Positions 44,338 through 53,230 of a stretch of DNA of 64,000 bases are shown here, in pieces. Under the pieces are notes generated by a model. It saw only the letters and a list, made by a program, of their open reading frames with translations. It ran no database searches and had not been told where the DNA came from. The stretch comes from Bacteroidales bacterium UBA1715 (GTDB lineage: Bacteria; Bacteroidota; Bacteroidia; Bacteroidales; UBA1715). Location of the stretch: positions 50,220 to 114,219 of the forward strand of contig DCIX01000036.1 of the NCBI GenBank assembly GCA_002317135.1. The letters run 5' to 3'. A program made the position numbers and the translations under genes. Position 1 is the first letter of the stretch; the number at the start of each line of letters is the position of its first letter.

Positions 44338-47300
44338 TTATTCTCCAATATATTTTAACACAACTTTTTGTAAATCAGATATTTTATATGGTTTAGAAAT
44401 ATACGAACTGCAACCTGCATCGAAGCACTGGATTTTTGCTTCATAATTTTCGTATTGGGTCTGTGCTATTATTGGTATTCTAATCTCGTTTTCACGTAAG
44501 GTATTTGCCGTTTCAAATCCATTCTTTTTCGGCAACGAAACATCTAATAACATCAAATTGACGCTATCTTTCATTTGTTTACAAAGCTGTAAGACATGCT
44601 CACCATCAAATGCACGAACTATTTCTATATGTGTTGGTTCCAAACAGTCTTTTATAAATGCAAAACTCTGATCGTCAGCATCGCCAACAAGAATAGTTTT
44701 GTTAGTCCAATCATATTGCTCAACCAATGGTTCATCAACAACTTTCTTTTTGACTTCACTCGTCACTTCTAATAATGGCTTATTTTCGTCTATCCACAAC
44801 AATTCTAACGCAACAATAGTATCAGAACCATCTATTTCATAATGAGCAACTTGTTTTATATTTTTTTGTTCTCCATGTTTTGTTTGAATACAAACCAAAC
44901 TAACTTCTGGCATTGTTCCTGCAAGGGCTGTACTTCTGTATTGTAGCCAACTTTCTTTCGGAAACAAGTCTTTAAAGATTTGAATATCAAGTAAATCAAA
45001 ATCATCATAGCCTGTTAAGCCAACTACTGACGGACTAACATAATCTATTGATTCTGAAGGTAATGATATTCGTATAACAGCATCACGAACGGTATCTTCA
45101 AACAAATCAAGTTTTCGCTTTAACGACTGTTTTTCTTTATTTAATGCAACGGTTTTCTGCTTAAAGTCTTCCAACAAATCTTCATCCTTTTGGATTTTTT
45201 CCGATAACAACGACAATTTCTTCTCCAAACCAGATCTTTGTTTCTCCAAATCGCTTCGTTGGCGAGTTGCCGCATCACGTTGTAGACGAATTTGCTCATT
45301 TTGCAATTCTATCTGCTTTGTTTTTCTTTCGATATCTTTCACTCGATATTCCATCTGCTTTTGCAACTTATTTCGCATGCGCACCACCATTCGCATACGG
45401 CGAACAAAGACGAAAATGATTGACGCCAAAATAACAGCAATCAATACAACATAGAATAATTTGCTTTCCCAAAATGCTTTGGCTATATGAATACGAACTT
45501 CTATTTTTTCTTCTTCATTATCAAGACTTTGCACCGTAAACACATAATCTCCACCCTGCAAGTTCGTATAAGAAACTGTATTTTCATTTTGCAATAAGAT
45601 TTTCTGATCACTCAACCCTATTAGACTATACACAAAATCGTGCGTGCGGTTTTCGTCAAAATAAAAATCAGAAAAGCTAAACGAAATATCTTTTTCAAAA
45701 TATGGCAAATCCAGATAATAAACGCCATCCTTTTCTACAATTTCATATTTAGAATCAAGTGAATACACAGACTTTCGTTGCACTTTCACATCCGTTAATT
45801 GTAGCGAACGACCTACGGTTGAAATTTGTTGTATAGGGAAAGTCAATTCTTTTATTCCCTTATCTGTTCCTATAAGTACAGTATTGTCAACAATTGCACA
45901 CGAATTCTTTGCAAATTCTCCTTTCTTTAATGTAGACACATATTGGAAAACATTTTTTTCAGAATCAAACACATATACATATTTAGGAGTAACGATAATC
46001 AACGAACCATCAGGTTGTACAACAATCTCGTTTACAGCCATTGAATTTGCAGACGCAGCATTTTTGAGCGCAACAATCGTATCTTGTTTTTCGTCGTAAT
46101 AACTTAATCCCTGCAAAGAGCCAAACCAAATTCTTCCATTCAAATCTTGTTCAATAATAGTAACCACCGAACTTCTCATTCCCGGAAAGTCATCATATCG
46201 GTATATTGTTATCTCATTGTTCTTTGTAATTTTCGTCAAACCATAATATGAGCCAAGCCAAATGTTATTATTTGAATCCTCAAAGAATTCCGTTATCCCA
46301 TTACAAGAAATTGTTTGATAGGCATCTCCTTCATAACCAGTATAATGTCTGTCAAATTTCTGTAACTTTTGATTAAACACTAACACCCCACTCTCGTATG
46401 TTCCAATCCACACGTTTCTTTGCGAGTCTACAAAAACAGAAGAAATATTTTTCTCTGGACATTGTTGTAATTCATTTACAGAAAGAAATGTATAGTCAAC
46501 AAGTGACATACAAAAGACACCTTTATTATATGTACCAATCCATAGCATATTGCCTTCAACAGCCAAAGATGTTACAACATCGTCCAAACCTGATTGAGCA
46601 TTATAAATATGCTTAGAACCTGTCCTTTTATCGAACAAATACAGACCATACCCATCGGTACCTATACAATAATATTCATTTGACTGCGCAACGGATATAA
46701 CTTTAACTCCATTCAAACTATTAAAAGAATCCGAAGAAACATAATCTACTGATTCAGCCAATTCTACTGTTATTCCACCAGAAGAATGTCCAACCCAAAT
46801 ATTATCGAAACAATCTGTATATAGAGTAGAACAACTTTGATTTACCAAATTTCGAATGGCTGCCGACTTAAGTTGTCCATCTTTACTGAACTTAAATACA
46901 CCGTGAGCACGAGTTCCCAACAATACAAGAGAATCTGTTTCTACAATTGAAGTTACATAAACATTCTTTTGCGGGAATGTATATTCCTTGCTTTGACCGT
47001 TATTTTCTATAGAAAGCACGACTCCGTCGGCATAACAAGCAAGAATAGTATTGTTCAAAATCTTTACACAAGTAATAGAAGCATCTCTTTGGGCCAACAA
47101 TGTTGCTTTTCCATCTTTATTCAGACAAAAAACATCACCGTCTTTATTTCCCGCAATAATCTGATTTTCTGCCAAGTCTATTGCCATTATAAATGTATTG
47201 GACTCGAACTGTCTATACGAAACGGGAGTAATCGTGTCATTTCCTATTTTACAGAAATACAATGCTTTGTCATCACTTCGAACAATACAACCAGAATCAA

Positions 47301-47703
47301 CAGGGCAAACCTGCAACGCTGGTTTCATATTGAAGTTGCCTAATGCATTATAGAAATAGAAATGGTCGAACTTTCCTGTCTTTGTATCATATCGGTCCAC
47401 ACCCGACATTGTTCCTATCCAAATAAATCCACCATCCTGTGTTGCAACTGCATTTACGAAGTTATGAGAGATACAACTTCTTGATTTTGAATTTGTTTGA
47501 AATACCTTATAATCAAATCCGTCATATCGAACCAACCCATTTTCGGTTGCAATCCATATAAATCCTTGAGAATCCTGACAGATTTGATGAATATTACCGT
47601 TAATCAAACCATCGTCCACTGTTATTTGCAATACTTTTGTATTCAATGCCGCAAAACACTGAACACAACAAAGGATACACAATATAAGCGAACGAAATTT
47701 CAT
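44338..47703 (-). CDS. Propeller-type sensor with PAS and receiver domains but no kinase or DNA-binding domain
   Basis: A 1121-residue protein. The signal peptide is about 1-18. Fourteen-blade-type Reg_prop repeats fill about 20-640 (GFIWIATENGLVRYDG, NNIWLGSYYGLTKITKN). A Y_Y_Y domain follows (about 655-725), then one membrane helix (LFYVVLIAVILASIIFVFV, about 745-765), a long coiled coil (about 770-870), a PAS domain (YVSPSVVGLTGYDDFDLL) and a C-terminal receiver (about 1001-1121). The receiver keeps D1054 in LMLLDVSLPKKNG, T1082, K1104 and the acidic pocket at 1008-1011. Unlike hybrid two-component systems that control Sus loci, it has no HisKA, no HATPase and no AraC-type helix-turn-helix. 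It starts 2 bp after the DUF2027 gene and lies upstream of susC, so it probably regulates that locus through partner proteins (inference). Confidence 0.88.
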   Translation of the reverse strand: MKFRSLILCILCCVQCFAALNTKVLQITVDDGLINGNIHQICQDSQGFIWIATENGLVRYDGFDYKVFQTNSKSRSCISHNFVNAVATQDGGFIWIGTMSGVDRYDTKTGKFDHFYFYNALGNFNMKPALQVCPVDSGCIVRSDDKALYFCKIGNDTITPVSYRQFESNTFIMAIDLAENQIIAGNKDGDVFCLNKDGKATLLAQRDASITCVKILNNTILACYADGVVLSIENNGQSKEYTFPQKNVYVTSIVETDSLVLLGTRAHGVFKFSKDGQLKSAAIRNLVNQSCSTLYTDCFDNIWVGHSSGGITVELAESVDYVSSDSFNSLNGVKVISVAQSNEYYCIGTDGYGLYLFDKRTGSKHIYNAQSGLDDVVTSLAVEGNMLWIGTYNKGVFCMSLVDYTFLSVNELQQCPEKNISSVFVDSQRNVWIGTYESGVLVFNQKLQKFDRHYTGYEGDAYQTISCNGITEFFEDSNNNIWLGSYYGLTKITKNNEITIYRYDDFPGMRSSVVTIIEQDLNGRIWFGSLQGLSYYDEKQDTIVALKNAASANSMAVNEIVVQPDGSLIIVTPKYVYVFDSEKNVFQYVSTLKKGEFAKNSCAIVDNTVLIGTDKGIKELTFPIQQISTVGRSLQLTDVKVQRKSVYSLDSKYEIVEKDGVYYLDLPYFEKDISFSFSDFYFDENRTHDFVYSLIGLSDQKILLQNENTVSYTNLQGGDYVFTVQSLDNEEEKIEVRIHIAKAFWESKLFYVVLIAVILASIIFVFVRRMRMVVRMRNKLQKQMEYRVKDIERKTKQIELQNEQIRLQRDAATRQRSDLEKQRSGLEKKLSLLSEKIQKDEDLLEDFKQKTVALNKEKQSLKRKLDLFEDTVRDAVIRISLPSESIDYVSPSVVGLTGYDDFDLLDIQIFKDLFPKESWLQYRSTALAGTMPEVSLVCIQTKHGEQKNIKQVAHYEIDGSDTIVALELLWIDENKPLLEVTSEVKKKVVDEPLVEQYDWTNKTILVGDADDQSFAFIKDCLEPTHIEIVRAFDGEHVLQLCKQMKDSVNLMLLDVSLPKKNGFETANTLRENEIRIPIIAQTQYENYEAKIQCFDAGCSSYISKPYKISDLQKVVLKYIGE

Positions 47704-47705
47704 AC

Positions 47706-48752
47706 CTACTTATAGACTTTCTTTAAATACACTAAAGTAGCACCAAATTTATATTTTTGATATGACGCATCTTGGTAGAAATATTGCGGATAATCGCGAT
47801 CGAGAGTACCACGAATTTTTGCTTTCAAAATGCCATTACCAACTCCGTGTATAAACACAATCTTCTCCAAACCATCGGCAACCGCCTTTCCTAATTCTGT
47901 CTCAAAAGTACGAACTTGTAGTTCTAACATCTGTGCAGGTTCCATTTTGGAACTATCATCAACAAGTTCTTGTATATGCAAATCTATTTCTCGGACCTCT
48001 TCGTCTTCTTTTTTCGTCTGAATAGTTGGTTTCTCCTCTTGTTTTTCTGCCAATGCAACCTGTATGTCTTTCAAGTCAACCTCAGCCAATCGTTTCTTCT
48101 CCTCTACTTCCTTTATTTTTGATGCATCGTAAAAATCCTTCACATACGCATCTTCATCAAAGAAATCATTTGCGACAAATACACCTGGTTTATAAAATTT
48201 TACAGGATTTATATTTATGTCTGTCTCCACCATTTTTTGAGGTACGTATTCTCCCTTCTTAAAGAAAACGCCTTGAAAATGAAGCGAACCGATTTGAGAA
48301 ACATCTTCGTACGATATAGACATCATACTCGTTTTTGTATTTGCTTCCAATTGTCCTGAAGCAAGACGAACAGCAACACCATCTTTTATAACAGATAGCA
48401 CAAAGAACAAATGATAATTACAGTCATTAATCAAATACGAGAAGAATTCGGAATTTTTCTTTTTATTTTTTACAAATGCAATATACAGATGCGGATTGTC
48501 ATTTCCCTCTATTTCCTCGTCTTCGTACACTTCTTCGGAAATAATGATTGGATCGTCGGCAAGCGAAACACCTTCTTTTGCTGTTGATGATTGCACCGGC
48601 CGCTCAACTAAAACAAGTTCTCTTTCCTGAATAGGAATAGCAAAACCATCGTTATCCAACAATTCCACCATAGAATCCCCAAGAATTCGTTGAACTTCTC
48701 CTCCACCAACGTCATTAAGATAACGTACAATATCACCAACCTGCAATTTCAT
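47706..48752 (-). CDS. DUF2027 and Smr domain protein
   Basis: A protein of about 348 residues starting MKLQVGDIVRYLNDVGGGEV, the conserved opening of DUF2027 proteins. A strand-rich DUF2027 domain spans about 60-220. A C-terminal Smr domain (about 265-348) has EIDLHIQELVDD and the IVFIHGVGNGILKAKI motif, which in MutS2-type Smr domains forms a nucleic-acid-binding or nicking surface. The upstream 83 in-frame codons are not used: they run into the queA promoter and gene and match no family. Role unknown, possibly DNA or RNA structure processing. Its promoter interleaves with that of the divergent queA gene. Confidence 0.88.
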   Translation of the reverse strand: MKLQVGDIVRYLNDVGGGEVQRILGDSMVELLDNDGFAIPIQERELVLVERPVQSSTAKEGVSLADDPIIISEEVYEDEEIEGNDNPHLYIAFVKNKKKNSEFFSYLINDCNYHLFFVLSVIKDGVAVRLASGQLEANTKTSMMSISYEDVSQIGSLHFQGVFFKKGEYVPQKMVETDININPVKFYKPGVFVANDFFDEDAYVKDFYDASKIKEVEEKKRLAEVDLKDIQVALAEKQEEKPTIQTKKEDEEVREIDLHIQELVDDSSKMEPAQMLELQVRTFETELGKAVADGLEKIVFIHGVGNGILKAKIRGTLDRDYPQYFYQDASYQKYKFGATLVYLKKVYK

Positions 48753-48774
48753 AGATTTCAATTTTTTTAGTCCA

Positions 48775-48792
48775 CAAAAGTAAGTACTTTTG
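48775..48792. promoter_or_regulatory. Interleaved divergent -7 boxes of DUF2027/Smr and queA
   Basis: CAAAAGTAAGTACTTTTG is a near-perfect palindrome made of two -7 boxes: TACTTTTG on the plus strand (48785-48792, for queA) and on the minus strand (48775-48782, for the DUF2027 gene), 2 bp apart. Polymerase can bind only one at a time, so the two promoters should compete. Confidence 0.6.
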
Positions 48793-48810
48793 ACAAAATT
48801 TCTTACAAAA

Positions 48811-50016
48811 ATGTCTTTAAACGATTCTTTAGCAAAAATAACTGATTTCTCGTACGATTTGCCGGATGAAAAAATCGCAAAACATCCTCTAAAAAACCGC
48901 GATGCATCGAAACTATTAGTGTTCAAAAAAGGACAAATCATTGACGAAGCATTCAAGAATTGTTTTGAATATCTGCCAGAAAAATCATTGGTGCTATTCA
49001 ATAATACCCGAGTTATTCACGCAAGAATCATATTACAAAAAAGTACAGGGGCTCGAATAGAAATTCTCTGTCTTGAACCACACACTCCAAGCAACTACGA
49101 GCAATCGTTTGCACAAACGGGAGAATGTTCTTGGAAATGCGTTGTGGGTAATGCGAAAAAATGGAAAGACGAACCGTTACAGGCAAAGATTTCCGAAGAA
49201 ACCATCTTTACCGCAGAAAAAGGAGAAAGAACCGAAGACGGATTTATCGTAACATTCCGTTGGAATGGAAGCAAAACATTTAGCGAAATCTTAGAACAAA
49301 TCGGGAAAATTCCAATTCCACCCTATTTGAATCGCGAAAGTGAAGACGACGACAATATTCGATACCAAACAATTTTTGCGGAAAACAATGGTTCTGTTGC
49401 TGCACCAACTGCAGGTCTTCATTTTACACCAGAAGTAATTTCTTCATTTGCACAAAAACAAATTGAAACAGATAAAGTAACCTTACACGTTGGTGCTGGT
49501 ACATTTAAGCCGGTAAAAACGGAATTATACACCGACCATATTATGCATCAGGAACTCTGTATCGTAAAAAAGAGTTTGATACAAAATATACTAAACCATT
49601 TGCCACTTATAACGGCTGTAGGAACGACATCGGTTCGCACATTAGAGTCTTTGTATTGGATCGGCGTAAAATTGCATACAAATCCACAAGCAGACATTAA
49701 TCACCTGTCGCAATGGGAAGCATACAATTTGCAACAAAACATAAGTGCAAAAGATTCTTTGAATGCAATTCTAGACTATATGGAACAACATAATTTGCAA
49801 GAAATCCAATACTACACGCAAATTATGATTACCCCAAAATATCAATTCAAATTGGTAACCTCTATGTTCACCAATTTCCACCAACCACAAAGCACCCTAT
49901 TGCTGTTGATTAGTGCCTTTGTTGGCGACGCATGGAAAGACATGTACAAACATGCCCTTGAGAATAATTATAGATTTTTGAGCTATGGTGATAGCTCGCT
50001 GTTGATGCCATACTAG
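48811..50016 (+). CDS. queA: S-adenosylmethionine:tRNA ribosyltransferase-isomerase QueA
   Basis: A 401-residue enzyme of queuosine synthesis. It transfers and isomerises the ribose of S-adenosylmethionine onto preQ1 at tRNA position 34. Diagnostic segments are FSYDLPDEKIAKHPLKNRDA, LVLFNNTRVIHARI, IPIPPYLNRESEDDD, SVAAPTAGLHFTPEV, VTLHVGAGTFKPV and TSVRTLESLYW. It is longer than many QueA proteins (about 350) owing to internal insertions such as the 115-150 and 285-320 regions. The start is the ATG at 48811; an in-frame TTG at 48790 lies inside the -7 box. Monocistronic, with a shared terminator against rplS. Confidence 0.95.
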   Translation: MSLNDSLAKITDFSYDLPDEKIAKHPLKNRDASKLLVFKKGQIIDEAFKNCFEYLPEKSLVLFNNTRVIHARIILQKSTGARIEILCLEPHTPSNYEQSFAQTGECSWKCVVGNAKKWKDEPLQAKISEETIFTAEKGERTEDGFIVTFRWNGSKTFSEILEQIGKIPIPPYLNRESEDDDNIRYQTIFAENNGSVAAPTAGLHFTPEVISSFAQKQIETDKVTLHVGAGTFKPVKTELYTDHIMHQELCIVKKSLIQNILNHLPLITAVGTTSVRTLESLYWIGVKLHTNPQADINHLSQWEAYNLQQNISAKDSLNAILDYMEQHNLQEIQYYTQIMITPKYQFKLVTSMFTNFHQPQSTLLLLISAFVGDAWKDMYKHALENNYRFLSYGDSSLLMPY

Positions 50017-50070
50017 TTTTACGAACACCCTGCAGAAACACAAAAACGATAAATATCGTTATTACAAACA

Positions 50071-50101
50071 AAAAAGGTTGCCTGAATTCAGACAACCTTT
50101 T
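50071..50101. terminator. Bidirectional terminator between queA and rplS
   Basis: AAAAGGTTG and CAACCTTTT flank the inner palindrome CTGAATTCAG with one mismatch pair. A-run and T-run on either side let it work for both convergent genes. Confidence 0.85.
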
Positions 50102-50122
50102 ATTGTAAAGTTTAGTAAAATA

Positions 50123-50470
50123 CTAAACGCGTTTTTCTTTGATACGAGCTTTTTTACCAGTAAGGTCACGCAAGTAGAAGATACGAGCACGACGAACTTT
50201 ACCTTTCTTGTTGATTTCAATTTTATCAATCATTGGAGAGTTTACTGGGATAATTCTTTCAACACCAACGTTACCAGACATTTTTCTAATAGTGAATGTT
50301 TCTACGAAACCTTCGTTTCTTCTTTGAAGAACAATACCACGGAATTGTTGGATACGTTCTTTATCACCTTCTTTAATCTTATAATGAACAGTAATTGTAT
50401 CGCCACTTTGGAATTCTGGCCACTCTCTCTTAGCAATAACCTCGCTCTTTACTTCGTCTAATAGATTCAT
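50123..50470 (-). CDS. rplS: 50S ribosomal protein L19
   Basis: A complete 115-residue L19: [20 protein letters not shown], then [40 protein letters not shown] and the basic C-terminal [19 protein letters not shown]. It lies at the interface of the ribosomal subunits. It stands alone, as usual in Bacteroidota, with its own promoter. Confidence 0.98.
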   Translation of the reverse strand: MNLLDEVKSEVIAKREWPEFQSGDTITVHYKIKEGDKERIQQFRGIVLQRRNEGFVETFTIRKMSGNVGVERIIPVNSPMIDKIEINKKGKVRRARIFYLRDLTGKKARIKEKRV

Positions 50471-50492
50471 CTCATTTATATTTTAGGGTCGG

Positions 50493-50500
50493 CAAATATA
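50493..50500 (-). promoter_or_regulatory. -7 box of rplS
   Basis: Minus-strand TATATTTG, an exact match, 23 bp upstream of the ATG; followed by GCC as in other strong sites here. Confidence 0.55.
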
Positions 50501-50630
50501 CTTATTTTTTTTAGAATCACACACGTTTACAAAAATTTCTTTGTATGAATTTCATAAACTTTTTGTATTTCTCTTATATTCAGCCAATAACAAAAATAAA
50601 AATTACATTCTCTTATTTTCATAACACAAA

Positions 50631-50658
50631 AAAGGCAACGATTTCTCGCTGCCTCTTT
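50631..50658 (-). terminator. Terminator of the GH94 gene
   Basis: On the minus strand AGGCAGCGA pairs with TCGTTGCCT (one G-T pair) around a GAAA tetraloop and is followed by six Ts. Confidence 0.9.
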
Positions 50659-50677
50659 TACAATGTATAATAAGATA

Positions 50678-53062
50678 TTATCCCATAACTACTTCTACAG
50701 TATTTTGTGCTTTCATCTTACTCATTGGAATCTTATTACCTTTTACAGCAACACCATTGATTGTAATTGATTTAACACCTTTTTGTACACCCTTAGGGTT
50801 CTTAACTGTAATGTCGAACATCTTACCACGGAAACGACGAGTCATACCGAAATCTTTCCAAGATTTTGGAACGCATGGATCAATTACCAAACCATCATAA
50901 TCAGGTTGAACACCCATAATGTGGTTTGTTGCAGCATAGTAAGACCAAGTTGCAGCACCTGTCAACCATGGCAAACGAGATGCTCCGAAACGAGTGTTGA
51001 ACTTACTGTTTGTTGATTGAGCATATACGTATGGTTCGATTTCACGAATTTCTGCTTTTGTATTGTATGCTGCTGGCATATAAGCACGGAAGTAATTGTA
51101 TGCATTTTCACCATTGCCACGCAATGTTTCAGCAATTACGATCCATCCTTGTGGATGTTGGAAAATAGCACCGTTTTCTTTCATACCTGGCAAGAACAAA
51201 GGAGCTTTGATTGCAGAAAGGTCTGTTTTGATGTATGGTTTTGTTACCAACATAACACCGTGTTCTGTAGCAAGTTTTTTCTTAACAGAGTTCAATACAA
51301 CATCTGCTCTCTTACCTGTTGCGTAACCACTATATACAGACCATGATTGTGGGTTCAACCAAATTTGACCTTCAGCACTTGTTTTTGAACCATATACTTC
51401 ACCTGCTTCGTTGTACGCACGAACAAACCATTCGCCATCCCAAGCATATTTTTCTATAGTTTCGTCAAGTTTCTTCAATTCTTTATTTGCCCATTCTACT
51501 TCCTTAGGCATAGATTTCATTTCGCAGATTTCTGCGTATGTTTTCAAAGCATAACGCAATTGGAAAGCAACGAATGTCGTTTCACCTTTTTGACCAAGTA
51601 CTAAACAGTCGTTCCAGTCTGCTTTCAAACCGCATGGAAGGCCATGAGCACCTTCTCTTTCAAGGTTGAATTCAATTGCACGACGCAAGTGGCCAAGAAC
51701 AGTAGCTTCACCTTTATCTGAGAAAGGAAGAACTTTATCGTAGAACTTCAAATCACCAGTTTCTTTAATATATGCAGGAATTGTATTGAACAACCACATA
51801 CAGTCATCAGAACGGTAATCTTCGTCTGCTGTTTTTGGCATTTGACCTGGAGTGTGATCGAATGGTTTTACAACTGGCATTGCACCACCATTTGATTCTT
51901 GACCTGTAATCATCAATTCCAAACGTTCTTTAACTTCATCATTGATAACAGGAAGCACACCAAGCATATCTTGAACTGTATCACGGTAACCAAGACCATC
52001 ACGTTCTCCACTATAAACAAGTGAAGCAGCACGGCTCCAAGAGTAAGTCATCAAACAGTTGAATGGACTCCACATATTAATTTGGCTATTGAATTCTGCA
52101 TCAGGAGTATTAACTGTCATACCTTGAATACGGTTGTGCCAGTATGCAACTAATTTTTCGAATTCTTTTTCAGCAACTGCGTACGAAGCGATTTCTTTCT
52201 TTGCTTTCTTACCTTCTTTTGAACCTTGACCGATACCCATAATCACAACGAATTCTTTTGATTCGCCTGCTTTCAATGTCATATCAGTTTGCAAAGAACC
52301 ACAACCATTGTCACCTTCTGCCAATGAACCGAAACATTTTCCTTGTTCTACAGCAAGTGGGTTGTTGTATGCACGGTAAGGACCGATGAATTTTTCACGA
52401 TCTGTATCGAAACCTGTTACTTCAGCACCAACCATTGTGATAAAAGTATTCTTTTGACCAGCATCGATTTTTTCTTCTATTTGCAAATGAGGATTGATAC
52501 AGTGGTTGATAACACCATCTTTGTAAGACATCTTCATAATATATTGTGTATATTGAAGATTGATCAAGTCCATCCACAATTGCCAGTGGCTAGCATATTC
52601 TACATAAGTGAACAAACTCAACTTACGAGTTTTCTTACTATTGTTAGTAAGTTTCACCATCCAACATTCATATTGCTTTCCTAGTGGAACAAAATATGTT
52701 GACTTCATTGCAATATCAGAATATTCTGATTCAATGATAGAATAAGCACTACCATGACGGCAAGTCGTTTTATATTCTTCCAAAGACTTACTTACTGGTT
52801 GCCAAGCTGTGCTCCAATAATCTTTGCTTTCGTTATCGCGTACATATACATAACGTCCAGGTTGATCCATAGGAATTGTGTTTGGACGGAAACGCATAAA
52901 ACGACCTTGAGCAGCAGATTTGTAGAAACTATAACCACCTGCATTGTTTGTAATCAATGCACCATAGTTTACATCACCTAAATAGTTACTCCAAGAACGA
53001 GGAGTGTCGGGACGAGTCACAACATACTCTTTTCGTTCGTCGTCAAAATAGCCGTATTGCAT
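50678..53062 (-). CDS. GH94 family disaccharide phosphorylase (cellobiose phosphorylase-like)
   Basis: A 794-residue cytoplasmic enzyme without signal peptide, the normal length of cellobiose/chitobiose phosphorylases. Conserved blocks are QYGYFDDERKEYVVTRPDTP, then WSNYLGDVNYGALITNNAGG, RYVYVRDNES, GYRDTVQDMLGVLPV, the catalytic-acid region LKADWNDCLVLG (about residue 480), MKENGAIFQHPQGW and WLTGAATWSYYAATNHIMGV. GH94 enzymes cleave beta-linked disaccharides with phosphate, giving a sugar 1-phosphate and a free sugar. The exact disaccharide (cellobiose, chitobiose, laminaribiose or other) cannot be assigned from motifs alone. A near-consensus promoter and a strong terminator make it a single-gene unit, probably well expressed. 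Confidence 0.92.
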   Translation of the reverse strand: MQYGYFDDERKEYVVTRPDTPRSWSNYLGDVNYGALITNNAGGYSFYKSAAQGRFMRFRPNTIPMDQPGRYVYVRDNESKDYWSTAWQPVSKSLEEYKTTCRHGSAYSIIESEYSDIAMKSTYFVPLGKQYECWMVKLTNNSKKTRKLSLFTYVEYASHWQLWMDLINLQYTQYIMKMSYKDGVINHCINPHLQIEEKIDAGQKNTFITMVGAEVTGFDTDREKFIGPYRAYNNPLAVEQGKCFGSLAEGDNGCGSLQTDMTLKAGESKEFVVIMGIGQGSKEGKKAKKEIASYAVAEKEFEKLVAYWHNRIQGMTVNTPDAEFNSQINMWSPFNCLMTYSWSRAASLVYSGERDGLGYRDTVQDMLGVLPVINDEVKERLELMITGQESNGGAMPVVKPFDHTPGQMPKTADEDYRSDDCMWLFNTIPAYIKETGDLKFYDKVLPFSDKGEATVLGHLRRAIEFNLEREGAHGLPCGLKADWNDCLVLGQKGETTFVAFQLRYALKTYAEICEMKSMPKEVEWANKELKKLDETIEKYAWDGEWFVRAYNEAGEVYGSKTSAEGQIWLNPQSWSVYSGYATGKRADVVLNSVKKKLATEHGVMLVTKPYIKTDLSAIKAPLFLPGMKENGAIFQHPQGWIVIAETLRGNGENAYNYFRAYMPAAYNTKAEIREIEPYVYAQSTNSKFNTRFGASRLPWLTGAATWSYYAATNHIMGVQPDYDGLVIDPCVPKSWKDFGMTRRFRGKMFDITVKNPKGVQKGVKSITINGVAVKGNKIPMSKMKAQNTVEVVMG

Positions 53063-53103
53063 AAATTTACAGTTTTTAAAAATTTCTACTTAAAAATTAT
53101 GGG

Positions 53104-53134
53104 CAAATCTACCAATAAATTACAACATAACAAA
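53104..53134 (-). promoter_or_regulatory. Promoter of the GH94 gene
   Basis: Minus-strand -7 TAGATTTG (53104-53111) and -33 TTTG (53131-53134) with a 19-bp spacer. Confidence 0.7.
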
Positions 53135-53176
53135 ACATCAACAAGCACTTAGTAGAAAAATTTTTATTATATTTAT

Positions 53177-53210
53177 TTTTTGTAAATAAACTTCTGAACC
53201 ATTACCTTTG
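53177..53210 (+). promoter_or_regulatory. Promoter of the nucleoid-associated protein gene
   Basis: A -33 TTTTTTG ending at 53182 and a -7 TACCTTTG (53203-53210) are separated by 20 bp. The ATG lies 20 bp further on. Confidence 0.75.
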
Positions 53211-53230
53211 CAATACACAAAAATACGACT

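Noticed and set aside
48753..49001. Longer start of the DUF2027/Smr gene (83 extra codons)
   Set aside because: The extension overlaps the queA start and both promoters and reads as low-quality sequence; MKLQVGD at 48752 is the conserved family start.
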